A stretch of DNA of 64,000 bases from Achromobacter xylosoxidans. Its GTDB lineage: Bacteria; Pseudomonadota; Gammaproteobacteria; Burkholderiales; Burkholderiaceae_B. Both the position numbers and the translations under genes were made by a program. The notes under the pieces are model-generated. The model worked only from the letters and a program-made list of their open reading frames with translations. It did not search any database and was not told where the DNA came from. Shown piece after piece: positions 53,258-64,000 of this stretch. How positions within the stretch are numbered: position 1 is the first letter of the stretch; each line of letters opens with the position of its first letter. The stretch covers positions 1 through 64,000 of the forward strand of contig NZ_MTLG01000054.1 in NCBI RefSeq assembly GCF_002192695.1. Direction: 5' to 3'.

Positions 53258-54256
53258 ATGGACGACAAGCGCATAGGCGTGACGGTGATTTCCGGTTTCC
53301 TGGGTAGCGGCAAGACGTCGCTGCTCAACCGCCTGCTGCGGGATCCGGCATATGCTGACGCCGTCGTCATCGTCAATGAGTACGGTGAGATCGGTGTGGA
53401 CCATCACCTGGTACGCCAGGCGCGTGACAACATCGTCCTGGTCGAGGGCGGCTGCCTGTGCTGCGTCGTCAGCGGCGCGGTGGTCGAGGCCTTGCGCGAA
53501 TTGTTCATGCTGGCGCTCAGCCGCAAGATCAAGCCCTTTCGCCGCGTGCTCATCGAAACCAGTGGGCTGGCCGATCCCGCGCCCATCCTGTTCACCCTCA
53601 AGCACGACCGCTTCCTGGCCGAGCGCTATGCGTACCACGGAGCGATCGTCCTGGCGGATGCGCGCAACGGGTTGGACCAGCTGGAAAAGCAACCCGAGGC
53701 GGCCCGCCAGCTGGCCCTGGCGGACGTGGTGGTGTTCAGCAAACCGGATCTGACGGACGCCGTGCGCCTGGAGCGTATGGGGCAGGCCGTCGCCGCCATC
53801 AATCCGGGTGCGCAGCGTTGCGTGCAATGGCCCGATGCGCCGCTGGCCGACGCACTGCGCGTTGGTCTCGATATGCGGGCCAGGCGCGATGGCGCCGCCT
53901 TGGCGAACTGGCTGCGGCCGTACGCGCAGCCGCGGGCGGGCGGCCATGGCAATGTGGGCAGCTTCTCCCTGGCTTTGGTTGCGCCTGTCGGGCGCGCGGC
54001 GTTCCTTGCTGGCGTGTCGCGGATCCTCGAGCGCTATGGGTCCGGCTTGCTGCGGATGAAGGGGCTGGTGTGCTTCGAGGGCGAGGCGCTGCCGTGCGAG
54101 GTGCATGGCGTGCATGGAGAGCTTTATCCGGTGATGCCGCTTGACCAATGGCCGGACGGCGACAGGGTGTCGCAACTGGTCTGCATTCTGCGCGGGCTCG
54201 AGGTGGCGGAGGTTCGTGCCGCCGTCGGCGCCGCGCTCGGACAGCCCGTCCCTTGA
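53258..54256 (+). CDS. CobW/COG0523 family GTPase (metallochaperone-like)
   Basis: A 332-residue G3E-family GTPase. G1 SGFLGSGKTSLLNRLL (about 12-27), the metal-binding CxCC motif C66-L-C68-C69 in GGCLCCVVSG, G3 ETSGLADP, G4 SKPD and a C-terminal CobW_C domain (about 235-330) are present. Members deliver zinc, cobalt or other metals to client proteins. ATG 53258 has GGAAG eight bases ahead; an in-frame upstream start lies inside the terminator. No cobalamin or Zur-regulated genes are nearby, so the metal cannot be named. Confidence 0.92.
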   Translation: MDDKRIGVTVISGFLGSGKTSLLNRLLRDPAYADAVVIVNEYGEIGVDHHLVRQARDNIVLVEGGCLCCVVSGAVVEALRELFMLALSRKIKPFRRVLIETSGLADPAPILFTLKHDRFLAERYAYHGAIVLADARNGLDQLEKQPEAARQLALADVVVFSKPDLTDAVRLERMGQAVAAINPGAQRCVQWPDAPLADALRVGLDMRARRDGAALANWLRPYAQPRAGGHGNVGSFSLALVAPVGRAAFLAGVSRILERYGSGLLRMKGLVCFEGEALPCEVHGVHGELYPVMPLDQWPDGDRVSQLVCILRGLEVAEVRAAVGAALGQPVP

Positions 54257-54310
54257 ATGTCCCTGTCAGATCGGCCCTGCAAACGGCGAGTCTTGATTTT
54301 GATGCCGGTG

Positions 54311-54350
54311 TTGCACCGAAATACGGTATAACCGGAGCAGTCTGGTGCAA
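54311..54350. promoter_or_regulatory. Inverted repeat upstream of lysR
   Basis: TTGCACC (54311-54317) and GGTGCAA (54344-54350) form 7-bp inverted arms 26 bases apart, ending 14 bases before the lysR start. Between them is a TATAAC that could be a -10. Possible autoregulatory site. Confidence 0.4.
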
Positions 54351-54364
54351 GAATCGAGACAATC

Positions 54365-55270
54365 ATGGATCGTTTGAAAGCCATGCAGGTGTTCGTGGAA
54401 GTCGCTGACAGGGGGAGCCTGTCGGCGGCGGCGATTCATCTGGACATGTCGCGCGCCATGGTGTCGCGCTATCTCGCGGAAATGGAGCAGTGGGTGGGGG
54501 TGCGCCTGCTGCACCGCACGACGCGGCGCCTGAGCCTGACGCCCGCCGGCGCCGAAACGCTGCCGCGCTGCCGGCAGATGCTGGACATGGTGGGGGATCT
54601 GCGCAATGCCGTGTCGACCCCGGACGACACGCCGCGTGGCCTGCTGCGCATCACCACCAGCATGTCATTCGGCTCCCGCCATCTGGCCAGCGCCATCACC
54701 GACTACGTCAAGCTGCATCCCGGCACCTCGGTGGATCTGATGCTGGTGGACCGCGCCGTCAATCTGGTGGAAGAGCGCGTCGACCTGGCTGTGCGCATCA
54801 CCAACGACCTGGATCCCAACCTCATTGCCCGCAAGCTGGCGGTCTGCCGCTCGGTGGTGTGCGCCTCGCCCGAGTACCTGCAGCGCGAGGGCGTGCCGGC
54901 GCGCATCGAGGACCTGTCCTTGCGCAACTGCCTGACCCATTCGTATTTCGGCAAGAGCCTGTGGCGCTTCGAGCGCGACGGCGAGCCAGTGGACGTGCCT
55001 GTCAGCGGCAACATCAGCGCCAACGAGGTGTCGGTGCTGTCGTGCGCGGCGCTCGAGGGCGCGGGCATTGCCATGCTGCCCACCTACTTTGCGGCCGACC
55101 ACATCGCATCGGGCCGCTTGCGGGCCATCCTGACGCAAAGCAAGCCCCAGGAGCTGGGCATCTACGGTGTTTACGTGTCGCGCCGCCAGATGCCCCTGAT
55201 CCTGCGGTCCATGCTGGATTTTCTGGTGAGCCGCCTGGAATCCACGCCGTGGGACCGGCCTGTTGCGTAG
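54365..55270 (+). CDS. LysR-family transcriptional regulator
   Basis: A 301-residue LysR-type regulator. The helix-turn-helix is in RGSLSAAAIHLDMSRAMVSR (about 16-35) and the wing in LLHRTTRRLSLTPAG; the effector domain runs from about 90 to 295. This DsdC/PtrR/AaeR-like group (MDRLKAMQVFVEVADRGSLS) usually controls a neighbouring gene, but here no divergent target exists: upstream is the CobW gene in the same direction and downstream is a gene-free region. No ribosome-binding site is visible. Target unknown. Confidence 0.92.
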   Translation: MDRLKAMQVFVEVADRGSLSAAAIHLDMSRAMVSRYLAEMEQWVGVRLLHRTTRRLSLTPAGAETLPRCRQMLDMVGDLRNAVSTPDDTPRGLLRITTSMSFGSRHLASAITDYVKLHPGTSVDLMLVDRAVNLVEERVDLAVRITNDLDPNLIARKLAVCRSVVCASPEYLQREGVPARIEDLSLRNCLTHSYFGKSLWRFERDGEPVDVPVSGNISANEVSVLSCAALEGAGIAMLPTYFAADHIASGRLRAILTQSKPQELGIYGVYVSRRQMPLILRSMLDFLVSRLESTPWDRPVA

Positions 55271-55300
55271 TTTTCGCGCCGCTTGCGGCGTTGTGCGGGC

Positions 55301-55328
55301 TTGAGGGTGGGGTATATGGCGGTATAAT
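55301..55328 (+). promoter_or_regulatory. Orphan sigma-70 promoter
   Basis: -35 TTGAGG (55301-55306), 16-base spacer, perfect -10 TATAAT (55323-55328). It points into a region with no protein gene. Expected start near 55335. Confidence 0.65.
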
Positions 55329-55334
55329 TGAACA

Positions 55335-55609
55335 ACTGCTTGAATATGTTTGGCGCGGTAGGCTTATGCCTGTCAGCGTGTAGTCTTAGAAAACATCCAA
55401 GAATCGTGGTTGCGGCTCGAATGAGTCGCGGCATCGCGGAACCGGTTTCCGCATGCGCCGGGGGAAACGTATCGGGTTTGTGGGTTGCGGCGGTCTGTTC
55501 GCGCTGTCCAAGCCTCGATGATCAGGTCCTTGATATCGATTGCCGCAGCAAGACGGCGCCGGGTTGCCGGCGTGCTCTGCGGGCTGGCCGGCGATTTCTG
55601 CCGGCTTTT
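55335..55609 (+). ncRNA. Candidate small RNA
   Basis: A unit of about 275 bases from the orphan promoter to a hairpin GCCGGC-GATTTCT-GCCGGC followed by TTTT (55587-55609). No start codon with a ribosome-binding site opens a meaningful frame. I do not recognise any known RNA family (not 6S, SRP RNA, tmRNA or RNase P). Both ends are inferred from motifs only. Confidence 0.4.
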
Positions 55610-55875
55610 CCAGAATTTGCTTGAGTGTTTGCCGTGCGGGTCGCGGCAGGCATTCCGCCCAATTCCGATTGGCGCGGTCGTTTCGGCGCATGTCCGGGAT
55701 ACGCATATCCGGGCGCATGGCGGTAAACACAGGAATCCAGTGAGAACTTCGCAAACCCATGCTGTCTGTTGCTGGCGAGCCGCCGAGGCTGCCGGTGCGG
55801 CGGCGGGTGCGCGCGCCGGCGTGCCGGGTTTGCGCGCGCTGCCGTGCTTGCGGACTTTTTCCGGCGCCGCAAATG

Positions 55876-55903
55876 AAAAAGGCCCGGCGCGTACGCCAGG
55901 CCT
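55876..55903 (-). terminator. tRNA-fMet terminator
   Basis: On the minus strand GGCCTGGCG (55902-55894) pairs with CGCCGGGCC (55889-55881), one G-T pair, followed by five T. Confidence 0.85.
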
Positions 55904-55912
55904 GAATCAATT

Positions 55913-55989
<77 letters not shown>

Positions 55990-56051
55990 TCTGAGAAATG
56001 AATAGTAGCCTTATTTTCAACCTAGCGCAAGTTAGCCCTTTTTGAATTTGA

Positions 56052-57275
56052 ATGTCGATGAACGATAGCGAGGCAATACTCGTGTTGGAAACCGCGCTGC
56101 TTTGCGCGGCGCAGCCGATGCAACTGTCCGATATGCGCAAGCTGTTCGGGGACGATGAACAATTCGACAACAGCGCGTTGCGCGCGCTTCTGGAAACGCT
56201 GCAGGCCAATTGGGCCGATGGCGGCCTGGAGCTGGTGCAGCTGGCCACCGGGTGGCGCTTTCAGAGCCGCCCGCGCATGCAGCGTTACCTTGAGCGCCTG
56301 AATCCGGAAAAGCCGCCCAAATATTCGCGCGCCGTGATGGAGACGCTGGCCATCGTGGCCTGGCGCCAGCCGGTGACGCGTGGCGACATCGAGGACATTC
56401 GCGGCGTTACCGTGTCTTCCCAGATCGTGAAGGCGCTCGAGGACCGCGGCTGGATCGAGGTCATCGGCCACCGCGACGCGCCGGGCCGCCCGGCACTGTT
56501 TGGCACCACGCGCCAGTTTCTGGACGATCTGGGCCTGCGGGCGCTGGACGAGCTGCCAGCGCTGGAATCCGCGCAGGCGGCTGCGGCGCTGGCCGGGCTG
56601 GATCTGGGCGAAGTGCAGCAGGTGATGGGTGGGGAAGAGTCCGCCGCCGAGGGCGATGCGTCCGCCGATGGTGGCGAGCCGGCCGATCAGCAGCCTGAGG
56701 TTGCGGCAGGCGAACTGGCTGCCGAGGGCGAAGCCGAGACCCGTCTCGAAGTCGAACCCGCCGGCGCGGCGGGCGAGGACGTGGCGTCTGAAACCAGTAT
56801 TCCGGTTGCGGAATTGTCTGTTTCGGAACAGGATGTACCCATAGCTCCCGTCGATAGCGTAGAATCCGTGCTTTCGCGCACAGAAGAAGGCGCGGATCCC
56901 GCCGACGAATCCACCGTCCGGGAGCAAGCCGAAGGCTTGTCCAATACGTCAGCCATGTCCGGTTTTCCCGACGATGCGGCTGGCAACGACATTTCCGATA
57001 TGGCCGCCGATGCCCCAGAAGCCGGCGCTGCAAAGGAAAGCGTCGAGAACGCAAAACACGCGGAACCGACCGACCCGATTGACCAGACCGATACCGCGGC
57101 GCCAGACGCCGCCGGGCATGAGCCCGCTTCCGGTCTTGCCGATCCTGTTCGGCCTGGCCCGGATGCCGCCTCCCCGGAATCGGACGAGGCAGGCTTCGAG
57201 CGGCCCGAGGCTGATCGAGAGCCGGCGTCCCCAGATGATGACGAGCCTGCCGCAGGCAGGCCCACCCAAGTTTGA
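56052..57275 (+). CDS. scpB: Segregation and condensation protein ScpB with long acidic tail
   Basis: A 407-residue protein. Residues about 1-175 are the tandem winged-helix ScpB domain ([58 protein letters not shown]), which binds ScpA and SMC to compact the chromosome. Ordinary ScpB proteins are about 170-210 residues; here about 215 more follow, made almost only of Glu, Asp, Ala, Pro, Gly and Ser and probably disordered. ATG 56052 starts 62 bases from the divergent tRNA-fMet. Its stop is 17 bases before the rluB start. ScpA is not in the window. Confidence 0.93.
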   Translation: MSMNDSEAILVLETALLCAAQPMQLSDMRKLFGDDEQFDNSALRALLETLQANWADGGLELVQLATGWRFQSRPRMQRYLERLNPEKPPKYSRAVMETLAIVAWRQPVTRGDIEDIRGVTVSSQIVKALEDRGWIEVIGHRDAPGRPALFGTTRQFLDDLGLRALDELPALESAQAAAALAGLDLGEVQQVMGGEESAAEGDASADGGEPADQQPEVAAGELAAEGEAETRLEVEPAGAAGEDVASETSIPVAELSVSEQDVPIAPVDSVESVLSRTEEGADPADESTVREQAEGLSNTSAMSGFPDDAAGNDISDMAADAPEAGAAKESVENAKHAEPTDPIDQTDTAAPDAAGHEPASGLADPVRPGPDAASPESDEAGFERPEADREPASPDDDEPAAGRPTQV

Positions 57276-57292
57276 AATTCGGAGCTGTCCCA

Positions 57293-59110
57293 GTGACAAC
57301 GAATACAGCAATGCAGGACGACAACCCCCGTTCGGATGATGCCGTTTCCAATGGCCAGCCGGAATCCACCGCGCGCGAGCCGGCGGCTGAAGGCGAGGCG
57401 GGCGCCCGCGGCCGGGGCCGCAAGCTGAGAACGCCGTTCCGCCGCCGCCGCGGCGATGCCGCCGCCGAGCAGGCGCCGGCGGGCGAGGCCCAGCCGGCAG
57501 CGGCCGCTGCCGCCGCGGTCCAGGCCGAACCGCAGGAATCGCGCGGCACCGAGCAGGAAGCCGAGCAGGCGCTGTCCTACCTGGAAACCGCTGACCGCAT
57601 GGAGCAGCGCCTGGGCAAGTACCTGAACAGCGATTCGGTCATGCCCAAGCTGCACAAGGTGCTGGCGGATGCCGGCATCGGTTCGCGCCGCGAAATGGAA
57701 GAGCTGATCGTCGCGGGCCGGGTGTCCGTCAATGGCGAGCCGGCCCATATCGGCCAGCGCGTGGCGCCCAATGACCAGGTGCGCGTCAATGGCAAGCCCA
57801 TCATGCGCGTGAATACGAAGAAGCCGCCGCGCGTGATCCTGTATCACAAGCCCGCCGGCGAAATCGTCAGCCACGACGATCCGGGCGGCCGCGCAAGCGT
57901 CTTCGCCCGCCTGCCCAAGCTGCGCACGGGCAAGTGGTTGTCGGTGGGCCGTCTGGACCTGAACACCGAAGGTCTGCTGATCTTCACGACATCCGGCGAC
58001 ATGGCCAACCGCATCATGCATCCGCGCTACGGCACGGAGCGCGAGTACGCCGTCCGCGTGCTGGGCGAGATGGACGAGGCCCAGCGCCAGTCGCTGGTCG
58101 ACGGCATCCAGCTGGATGACGGCATGGCCGCATTCGGCGCGCTGGACTATCTGGGTGGCGACGGCAGCAATCGCTGGTACCGGGTCACCCTGCAGGAAGG
58201 CCGCAACCGCGAAGTCCGCCGCATGTTCGAGGCCGTGGGCGTCACGGTCAGCCGGCTGATCCGTACCCGTTTCGGCGATGTGGTCCTGCCGCGCACGCTG
58301 CGCCGCGGCCGCTGGGAGGAGCTAGATTCCTCCCTGGTTACGGCCCTGATGGTCCAGCTGGGGCTGGTGCGCGACGATGACGAATCCGGCGGCAACCGCC
58401 GCCGCTCCAAGCAGCCGCAGTCGCATGACAGTGCGCTGCCCCCGGGCTTCGGCACCATGGACCGCAACGGCATGAATGGCGCCCGCATCGGTCGCCGCGG
58501 CAAGTTGCAGGGTGGTCGCCTGGGCAGCGCGGGCCAGGCGGCTGCGTGTCCCTCGGATCCTTTCGGCACGGGCTTGATGATTGCCGGCGGTTATGCCAAT
58601 GGCCATCCGCTGTCGGGAGAGAGCGCCGGCGGCAACCGCAAGGGCGGCAAGTCCGGCGGCGGCCGTGCCGCGGCGGGCGGCGCCAAGCCTGGCAACAAGC
58701 AGGGCGGCAAGCCCGGCGGAAAAACCGGCGGCAAGCCGCGCGGTCCGCGCGCGGCGGCTGCGGGTGGCCAGCCGGGCAATGTCGTGTCGGCCGAGGCCGG
58801 CACCGGCAACACGGCGGAGGCGCCGGCTGGCGGCCGTCGGCCGGCCGGCGGCAAGCCTGCCGGTGCGCGCGGCAACAGCGGCCGCGGCGGCAAGCCGGCG
58901 GGTGCTGGTGCTGGTGCGGGTACTGGCGGCGGCCGTGGCGGCAATAAATCGGGCGGTTCTGGCAATAAGGGACCAGGCGCTGGCGGCAAGCCGCGTGCGC
59001 CCCGCAATGCCTCGTCGGGTCCTCGTGGTGATGACTGGCAGCCGCGCGGCGCATCGGCGCATGAATCCCGCCTGGGCGTGATGGGCGGGCGTGGCCGTCA
59101 GGGTCGCTGA
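57293..59110 (+). CDS. rluB: 23S rRNA pseudouridine synthase RluB with long basic tail
   Basis: A 605-residue synthase that modifies 23S rRNA near position 2605. S4 RNA-binding domain at about 117-165 ([20 protein letters not shown]), catalytic domain at about 175-355 with D222 in [13 protein letters not shown] and [16 protein letters not shown]. coli RluB has about 290 residues. Here an Ala/Glu/Arg-rich stretch of about 100 residues precedes the S4 domain and about 240 residues rich in Gly, Lys and Arg (KPGGK, GRGGK repeats) follow. Start GTG 57293 is set by GGAG at 57281-57284; the TTG at 57272 overlapping the scpB stop has no site. Confidence 0.93.
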   Translation: MTTNTAMQDDNPRSDDAVSNGQPESTAREPAAEGEAGARGRGRKLRTPFRRRRGDAAAEQAPAGEAQPAAAAAAAVQAEPQESRGTEQEAEQALSYLETADRMEQRLGKYLNSDSVMPKLHKVLADAGIGSRREMEELIVAGRVSVNGEPAHIGQRVAPNDQVRVNGKPIMRVNTKKPPRVILYHKPAGEIVSHDDPGGRASVFARLPKLRTGKWLSVGRLDLNTEGLLIFTTSGDMANRIMHPRYGTEREYAVRVLGEMDEAQRQSLVDGIQLDDGMAAFGALDYLGGDGSNRWYRVTLQEGRNREVRRMFEAVGVTVSRLIRTRFGDVVLPRTLRRGRWEELDSSLVTALMVQLGLVRDDDESGGNRRRSKQPQSHDSALPPGFGTMDRNGMNGARIGRRGKLQGGRLGSAGQAAACPSDPFGTGLMIAGGYANGHPLSGESAGGNRKGGKSGGGRAAAGGAKPGNKQGGKPGGKTGGKPRGPRAAAAGGQPGNVVSAEAGTGNTAEAPAGGRRPAGGKPAGARGNSGRGGKPAGAGAGAGTGGGRGGNKSGGSGNKGPGAGGKPRAPRNASSGPRGDDWQPRGASAHESRLGVMGGRGRQGR

Positions 59111-59204
59111 GGGTCTCTGGGCGGCGCGCTGGCCGCGCCGCCGCGTGGGATATGTCCCGCATAAACGTAAGCCCGTGACGAATCAGGCGTTTTTCCAGTT
59201 TATC

Positions 59205-59213
59205 TGGTAAAAT
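59205..59213 (+). promoter_or_regulatory. Extended -10 promoter for rimP-nusA-infB
   Basis: TGGTAAAAT fits the TGn-TATAAT extended -10 form with one mismatch. It lies on the 3' side of a CCAG-TTTAT-CTGG hairpin (59195-59207). No convincing -35 was found. Confidence 0.45.
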
Positions 59214-59476
59214 CAATGGTTTTCATGGCTTCGTGTCGTTGCCTTTTGCGTGCCCGCAAGCAAAATGCGGGCAAATACAGCAGGGAATGACGGCGGCAGC
59301 CTTGGCAGTTTGCATCGGACTTTGCGCCTGGTGCCGCCTGGCCCGGATTGCGGGTTGGAGCGGCGGGTCAAGAATGGCCAGGGCGGCGCAAGCCAAATTT
59401 AGGTCGCAATATAGGGCACTGCCCAGCATTGCTCCTTACGTGCAGTAGGGTGGCGGCTGGGCTCTGTGCAATACGG

Positions 59477-59504
59477 TGGGCTGGGCGTACAGCCCATTTT
59501 TTTT
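59477..59504 (+). terminator. Attenuator before rimP
   Basis: TGGGCTG (59477-59483) pairs perfectly with CAGCCCA (59490-59496), loop GGCGTA, then eight T ending six bases before the rimP ATG. No gene ends here, so it must act on the transcript entering rimP. A rimP leader attenuator is known in gammaproteobacteria; this is the likely counterpart. Confidence 0.82.
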
Positions 59505-59510
59505 GAGTAT

Positions 59511-60014
59511 ATGGCTGATTTATTCGCATTGACCAAAGAGGCTCTGGCCGGCATGGACGTCGAACTCGTGGACGTCGAGCGTGCCGCCCTGGGCCTTTTG
59601 CGCGTCACGATCGATCGGGTCGGCGGTGTGCGCATCGAAGACTGTGAGCAGGTGTCCCGCCAGTTGTCGCGGGTGTTCGAAGTCGAAAATGTCGACTACA
59701 AGCGGATGGAAGTCGGTTCGCCGGGCGTGGACCGCCCGCTGCGCAACGAGGCTGAATTCCGCCGTTTCGCAGGCGAGCGCATCGAAATCAAGCTGCGCGA
59801 GGCATTGGACGGCCGTAAGGTCTTTGCCGGCATATTGACTTTGCCCGAAGACGACGCCGCAGCCTCCGATGCGGCTGCTGGGGTGCAACAGACCGTGTTC
59901 GGTCTCGAATTTGAGGCAAAAAAGAACGAAGTCCAGGTATTGAATTTCACGATCGACGATATCGAACGTGCAAAACTGGATCCCGTTCTGGATTTCAAGG
60001 GCAAAAAGCGATGA
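59511..60014 (+). CDS. rimP: Ribosome maturation factor RimP
   Basis: A 167-residue 30S assembly factor. [20 protein letters not shown] and [13 protein letters not shown] through [11 protein letters not shown] are the family signatures; a C-terminal SH3-like domain follows. The ATG at 59511 follows the T run of the attenuator by six bases and has almost no Shine-Dalgarno sequence. An in-frame start at 59466 would lie upstream of the hairpin. Overlaps nusA by four bases. Confidence 0.95.
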   Translation: MADLFALTKEALAGMDVELVDVERAALGLLRVTIDRVGGVRIEDCEQVSRQLSRVFEVENVDYKRMEVGSPGVDRPLRNEAEFRRFAGERIEIKLREALDGRKVFAGILTLPEDDAAASDAAAGVQQTVFGLEFEAKKNEVQVLNFTIDDIERAKLDPVLDFKGKKR

Positions 60015-61489
60015 GTCGCGAAATTCTTCTGTTGGTCGATGCCTTGGCGCGTGAAAAGAACGTCACGCGCGACGTCGTGTTCGGAGCGCTGGAAAGCGCG
60101 CTGGCCTCGGCGATGAAAAAGCGCTTCAAGGACGATGCGGACATCCGTGTCGCCATCGATAGGGACACGGGCGATCACGAAGGCTTCCGCCGCTGGCTGG
60201 TCGTGCCCGATGAGGCTGGCCTGCAAGAGCCCGACAAGCAGGAAATGCTGTCGGACGCGCTGGAAATCGTTCCCGGCATCAAGGAAGGCGAGTACATCGA
60301 AGAGCCGCTCGAACCCATCGAGTTCGGCCGCATCGGCGCGCAGGCCGCCAAGCAGGCCATTCTGCAGAAGATCCGCGACGCCGAGCGCGAGCAGGTGCTC
60401 AATGACTTCCTGGACCGTGGCGAGACCATCGTGTCCGGCACGATCAAGCGCATGGACAAGGGCGACGCCATCGTCGAAACCGGCAAGATCGAAGCGCGCC
60501 TGCCGCGCTCCGAAATGATCCCGAAGGAAAACCTCCGGGTGGCCGACCGCGTCCGCGCTTTTGTGTTGCGCGTAGACCACGCCGCGCGCGGCCAGCAGGT
60601 GATCCTGTCGCGCACCGCGCCGGAATTCATCCGCCAGCTGTTCGAGAACGAAGTCCCCGAAATCGAGCAGGGCCTGCTGGAGATCAAGGCCGCGGCCCGC
60701 GACGCCGGCGTGCGTGCGAAGATCGCCGTGGTGGCATACGATAAGCGCATCGATCCGATCGGCACCTGCGTGGGCATGCGCGGTTCGCGCGTGACCGCCG
60801 TGCGCAACGAGCTGGGCGGCGAGCAGGTCGATATCGTGCTGTGGTCGGAAGACCCCGCGCAGTTTGTCATCGGCGCCCTGGCGCCGGCCAACGTCGAGTC
60901 CATCGTCGTTGATGAAGACAAGCACGCGATGGACGTCGTGGTGGACGAGGAAAACCTGCCCAAGGCCATCGGCGCCAAGGGTCAGAACGTGCGCCTGGCT
61001 TCCGAGCTGACCGGCTGGCAGATCAACATCATGACGCCGGAAGAAAGCCTGAACCGCCAGGAAGTCGAGCGTTCGGGCCTGCGCGCCACGTTCATGAGCA
61101 AGCTGGACGTCGACGAGGAAGTCGCTGACATCCTGATCGACGAAGGTTTTACCGGTATCGAGGAAATCGCCTACGTGCCCATGCAGGAACTGCTGGAAAT
61201 CGAGGCCTTTGACGAAGACACCATTAATGAGTTGCGCGCCCGTGCCCGCAATGCGCTGCTGACCGAGGCGATTGCCCAGGAAGAGCGCCTTGAGACCGCG
61301 CAGGATTTGCTCGAACTCGAAGGCATGACGTCCGAGCTGGCTGCCAAGCTGGCCGAGCGCCAAGTGCATACGCGTGATGATCTGGCCGAACTGGCGACGG
61401 ACGAGCTGGCGGAAATCGCCGGCCTGACCGAACAGGAAGCCAGCGACCTCATCATGCGTGCCCGCGCCCATTGGTTCGACGAGGAATAA
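60011..61489 (+). CDS. nusA: Transcription termination/antitermination factor NusA
   Basis: A 492-residue RNA polymerase-binding factor. N-terminal domain (about 1-125), S1 domain (about 135-200), KH1-KH2 (about 200-345, with [20 protein letters not shown] and [20 protein letters not shown]) and two C-terminal acidic repeats (about 365-490) as in gamma- and betaproteobacteria. Start overlaps the rimP stop as ATGA. It can act on the attenuator ahead of its own operon. Confidence 0.97.
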   Translation: MSREILLLVDALAREKNVTRDVVFGALESALASAMKKRFKDDADIRVAIDRDTGDHEGFRRWLVVPDEAGLQEPDKQEMLSDALEIVPGIKEGEYIEEPLEPIEFGRIGAQAAKQAILQKIRDAEREQVLNDFLDRGETIVSGTIKRMDKGDAIVETGKIEARLPRSEMIPKENLRVADRVRAFVLRVDHAARGQQVILSRTAPEFIRQLFENEVPEIEQGLLEIKAAARDAGVRAKIAVVAYDKRIDPIGTCVGMRGSRVTAVRNELGGEQVDIVLWSEDPAQFVIGALAPANVESIVVDEDKHAMDVVVDEENLPKAIGAKGQNVRLASELTGWQINIMTPEESLNRQEVERSGLRATFMSKLDVDEEVADILIDEGFTGIEEIAYVPMQELLEIEAFDEDTINELRARARNALLTEAIAQEERLETAQDLLELEGMTSELAAKLAERQVHTRDDLAELATDELAEIAGLTEQEASDLIMRARAHWFDEE

Positions 61490-61580
61490 CCAAAAGGACA
61501 CGGGTCCGCGGCGGGCGGGATATCCGCCGCCGCGAGTTCACGTTGTTTGTAATAGCTGCATATAGGGAAGAGAGAGCCTA

Positions 61581-64000
<2,420 letters not shown>

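Larger units (their letters stand above)
55271..55912. other. Gene-free region between lysR and tRNA-fMet
   Basis: 642 bases with no supportable protein gene: open frames here lack ribosome-binding sites and family resemblance. It holds a strong promoter (55301-55328), a terminator-like hairpin (55587-55609) and, at its right end, the tRNA-fMet terminator. From 55610 to 55875 I see nothing recognisable. Confidence 0.6.
59111..59510 (+). promoter_or_regulatory. Long leader of the rimP-nusA-infB operon
   Basis: 400 bases without a gene. Contents in order: GC-rich hairpin after rluB; extended -10 promoter TGG-TAAAAT (59205-59213); hairpin TGCCCGCA/TGCGGGCA (59251-59258 with 59266-59273, perfect); and an intrinsic terminator or attenuator (59477-59504) directly before rimP. 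Leader length from the promoter is about 290 bases. Confidence 0.6.

Noticed and set aside
55386..55910. Open frames of about 150-175 codons on both strands between lysR and tRNA-fMet
   Set aside because: No ribosome-binding sites, no family resemblance, they overlap each other, and one runs into the tRNA gene.

Overview
The window is high-GC, gene-dense chromosomal DNA from a member of the Alcaligenaceae (Burkholderiales), most like Achromobacter or Bordetella. This rests on gene content (several orphan Bug-type TctC solute receptors, the PaaX-controlled paaABCDE cluster, a CysDN plus Fe-S CysH sulfate route, and the scpB-rluB and rimP-nusA-infB blocks) and not on a database search. I saw no insertion sequence, prophage, CRISPR array or plasmid gene.

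Layout. 1-5574: aspartate module aspT-asdA-aspT, two antiporter paralogues flanking a pyridoxal-phosphate aspartate 4-decarboxylase with a histone-H1-like tail. 5571-11449: a LysR regulator divergent from a CoA-transferase, crotonase, Bug receptor and acyl-CoA dehydrogenase operon. 11598-12239: 1-Cys peroxiredoxin. 12464-19423: complete sulfate uptake and activation operon sbp-cysTWAHDN. 19599-21493: a radical SAM gene under a perfect CTGT-N8-ACAG LexA box, followed by a small membrane protein. 21509-26879: EamA transporter, rplS, CoA-type NUDIX hydrolase, rsgA, M48 protease, orn. 26893-30774: a sensor-less sigma-54 activator convergent with a Bug/DUF4387/AtuA operon whose promoter is a near-consensus sigma-54 element with an upstream palindrome. 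30775-40689: NAD(P)HX epimerase, paaX and the phenylacetate operon paaABCDE-paaN-paaG-paaI-paaK. 40788-44305: MATE exporter, family-39-like glycosyltransferase, zinc-independent L31. 44566-46220: kynB and kynA without kynU between them. 46306-49185: radC, fkpB, ispH, maiA. 49209-52700: QseBC-like two-component system with a DegP/MucD protease. 52829-55989: tRNA-Thr, tRNA-Asn, a CobW GTPase, a LysR gene, a candidate small RNA and initiator tRNA-Met. 56052-64000: scpB, rluB, rimP, nusA and the first 806 codons of infB, which runs off the window.

How the parts work together. Sulfate enters through Sbp/CysTWA, is activated to APS by CysDN and reduced directly by an Fe-S CysH, so no APS kinase is needed. 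Phenylacetyl-CoA is made by PaaK, epoxidised by PaaABCE (with PaaD), isomerised by PaaG and ring-opened and oxidised with help from PaaN; paaF, paaH and paaJ are not here. The two Bug-containing operons look like dedicated uptake and CoA-dependent breakdown of unidentified organic acids, one under LysR control and one under sigma-54 control.

The most promising new material is (1) the self-contained sigma-54 activator / palindrome / AtuA-DUF4387-Bug circuit, (2) the LexA-controlled, apparently leaderless radical SAM gene with its small membrane neighbour, (3) the H1-like tail on AsdA between two antiporters, (4) an orphan promoter-to-terminator transcript unit at 55301-55609, and (5) oppositely charged long tails on the neighbouring ScpB and RluB. 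All product names are from reading translated sequence; nothing was searched.
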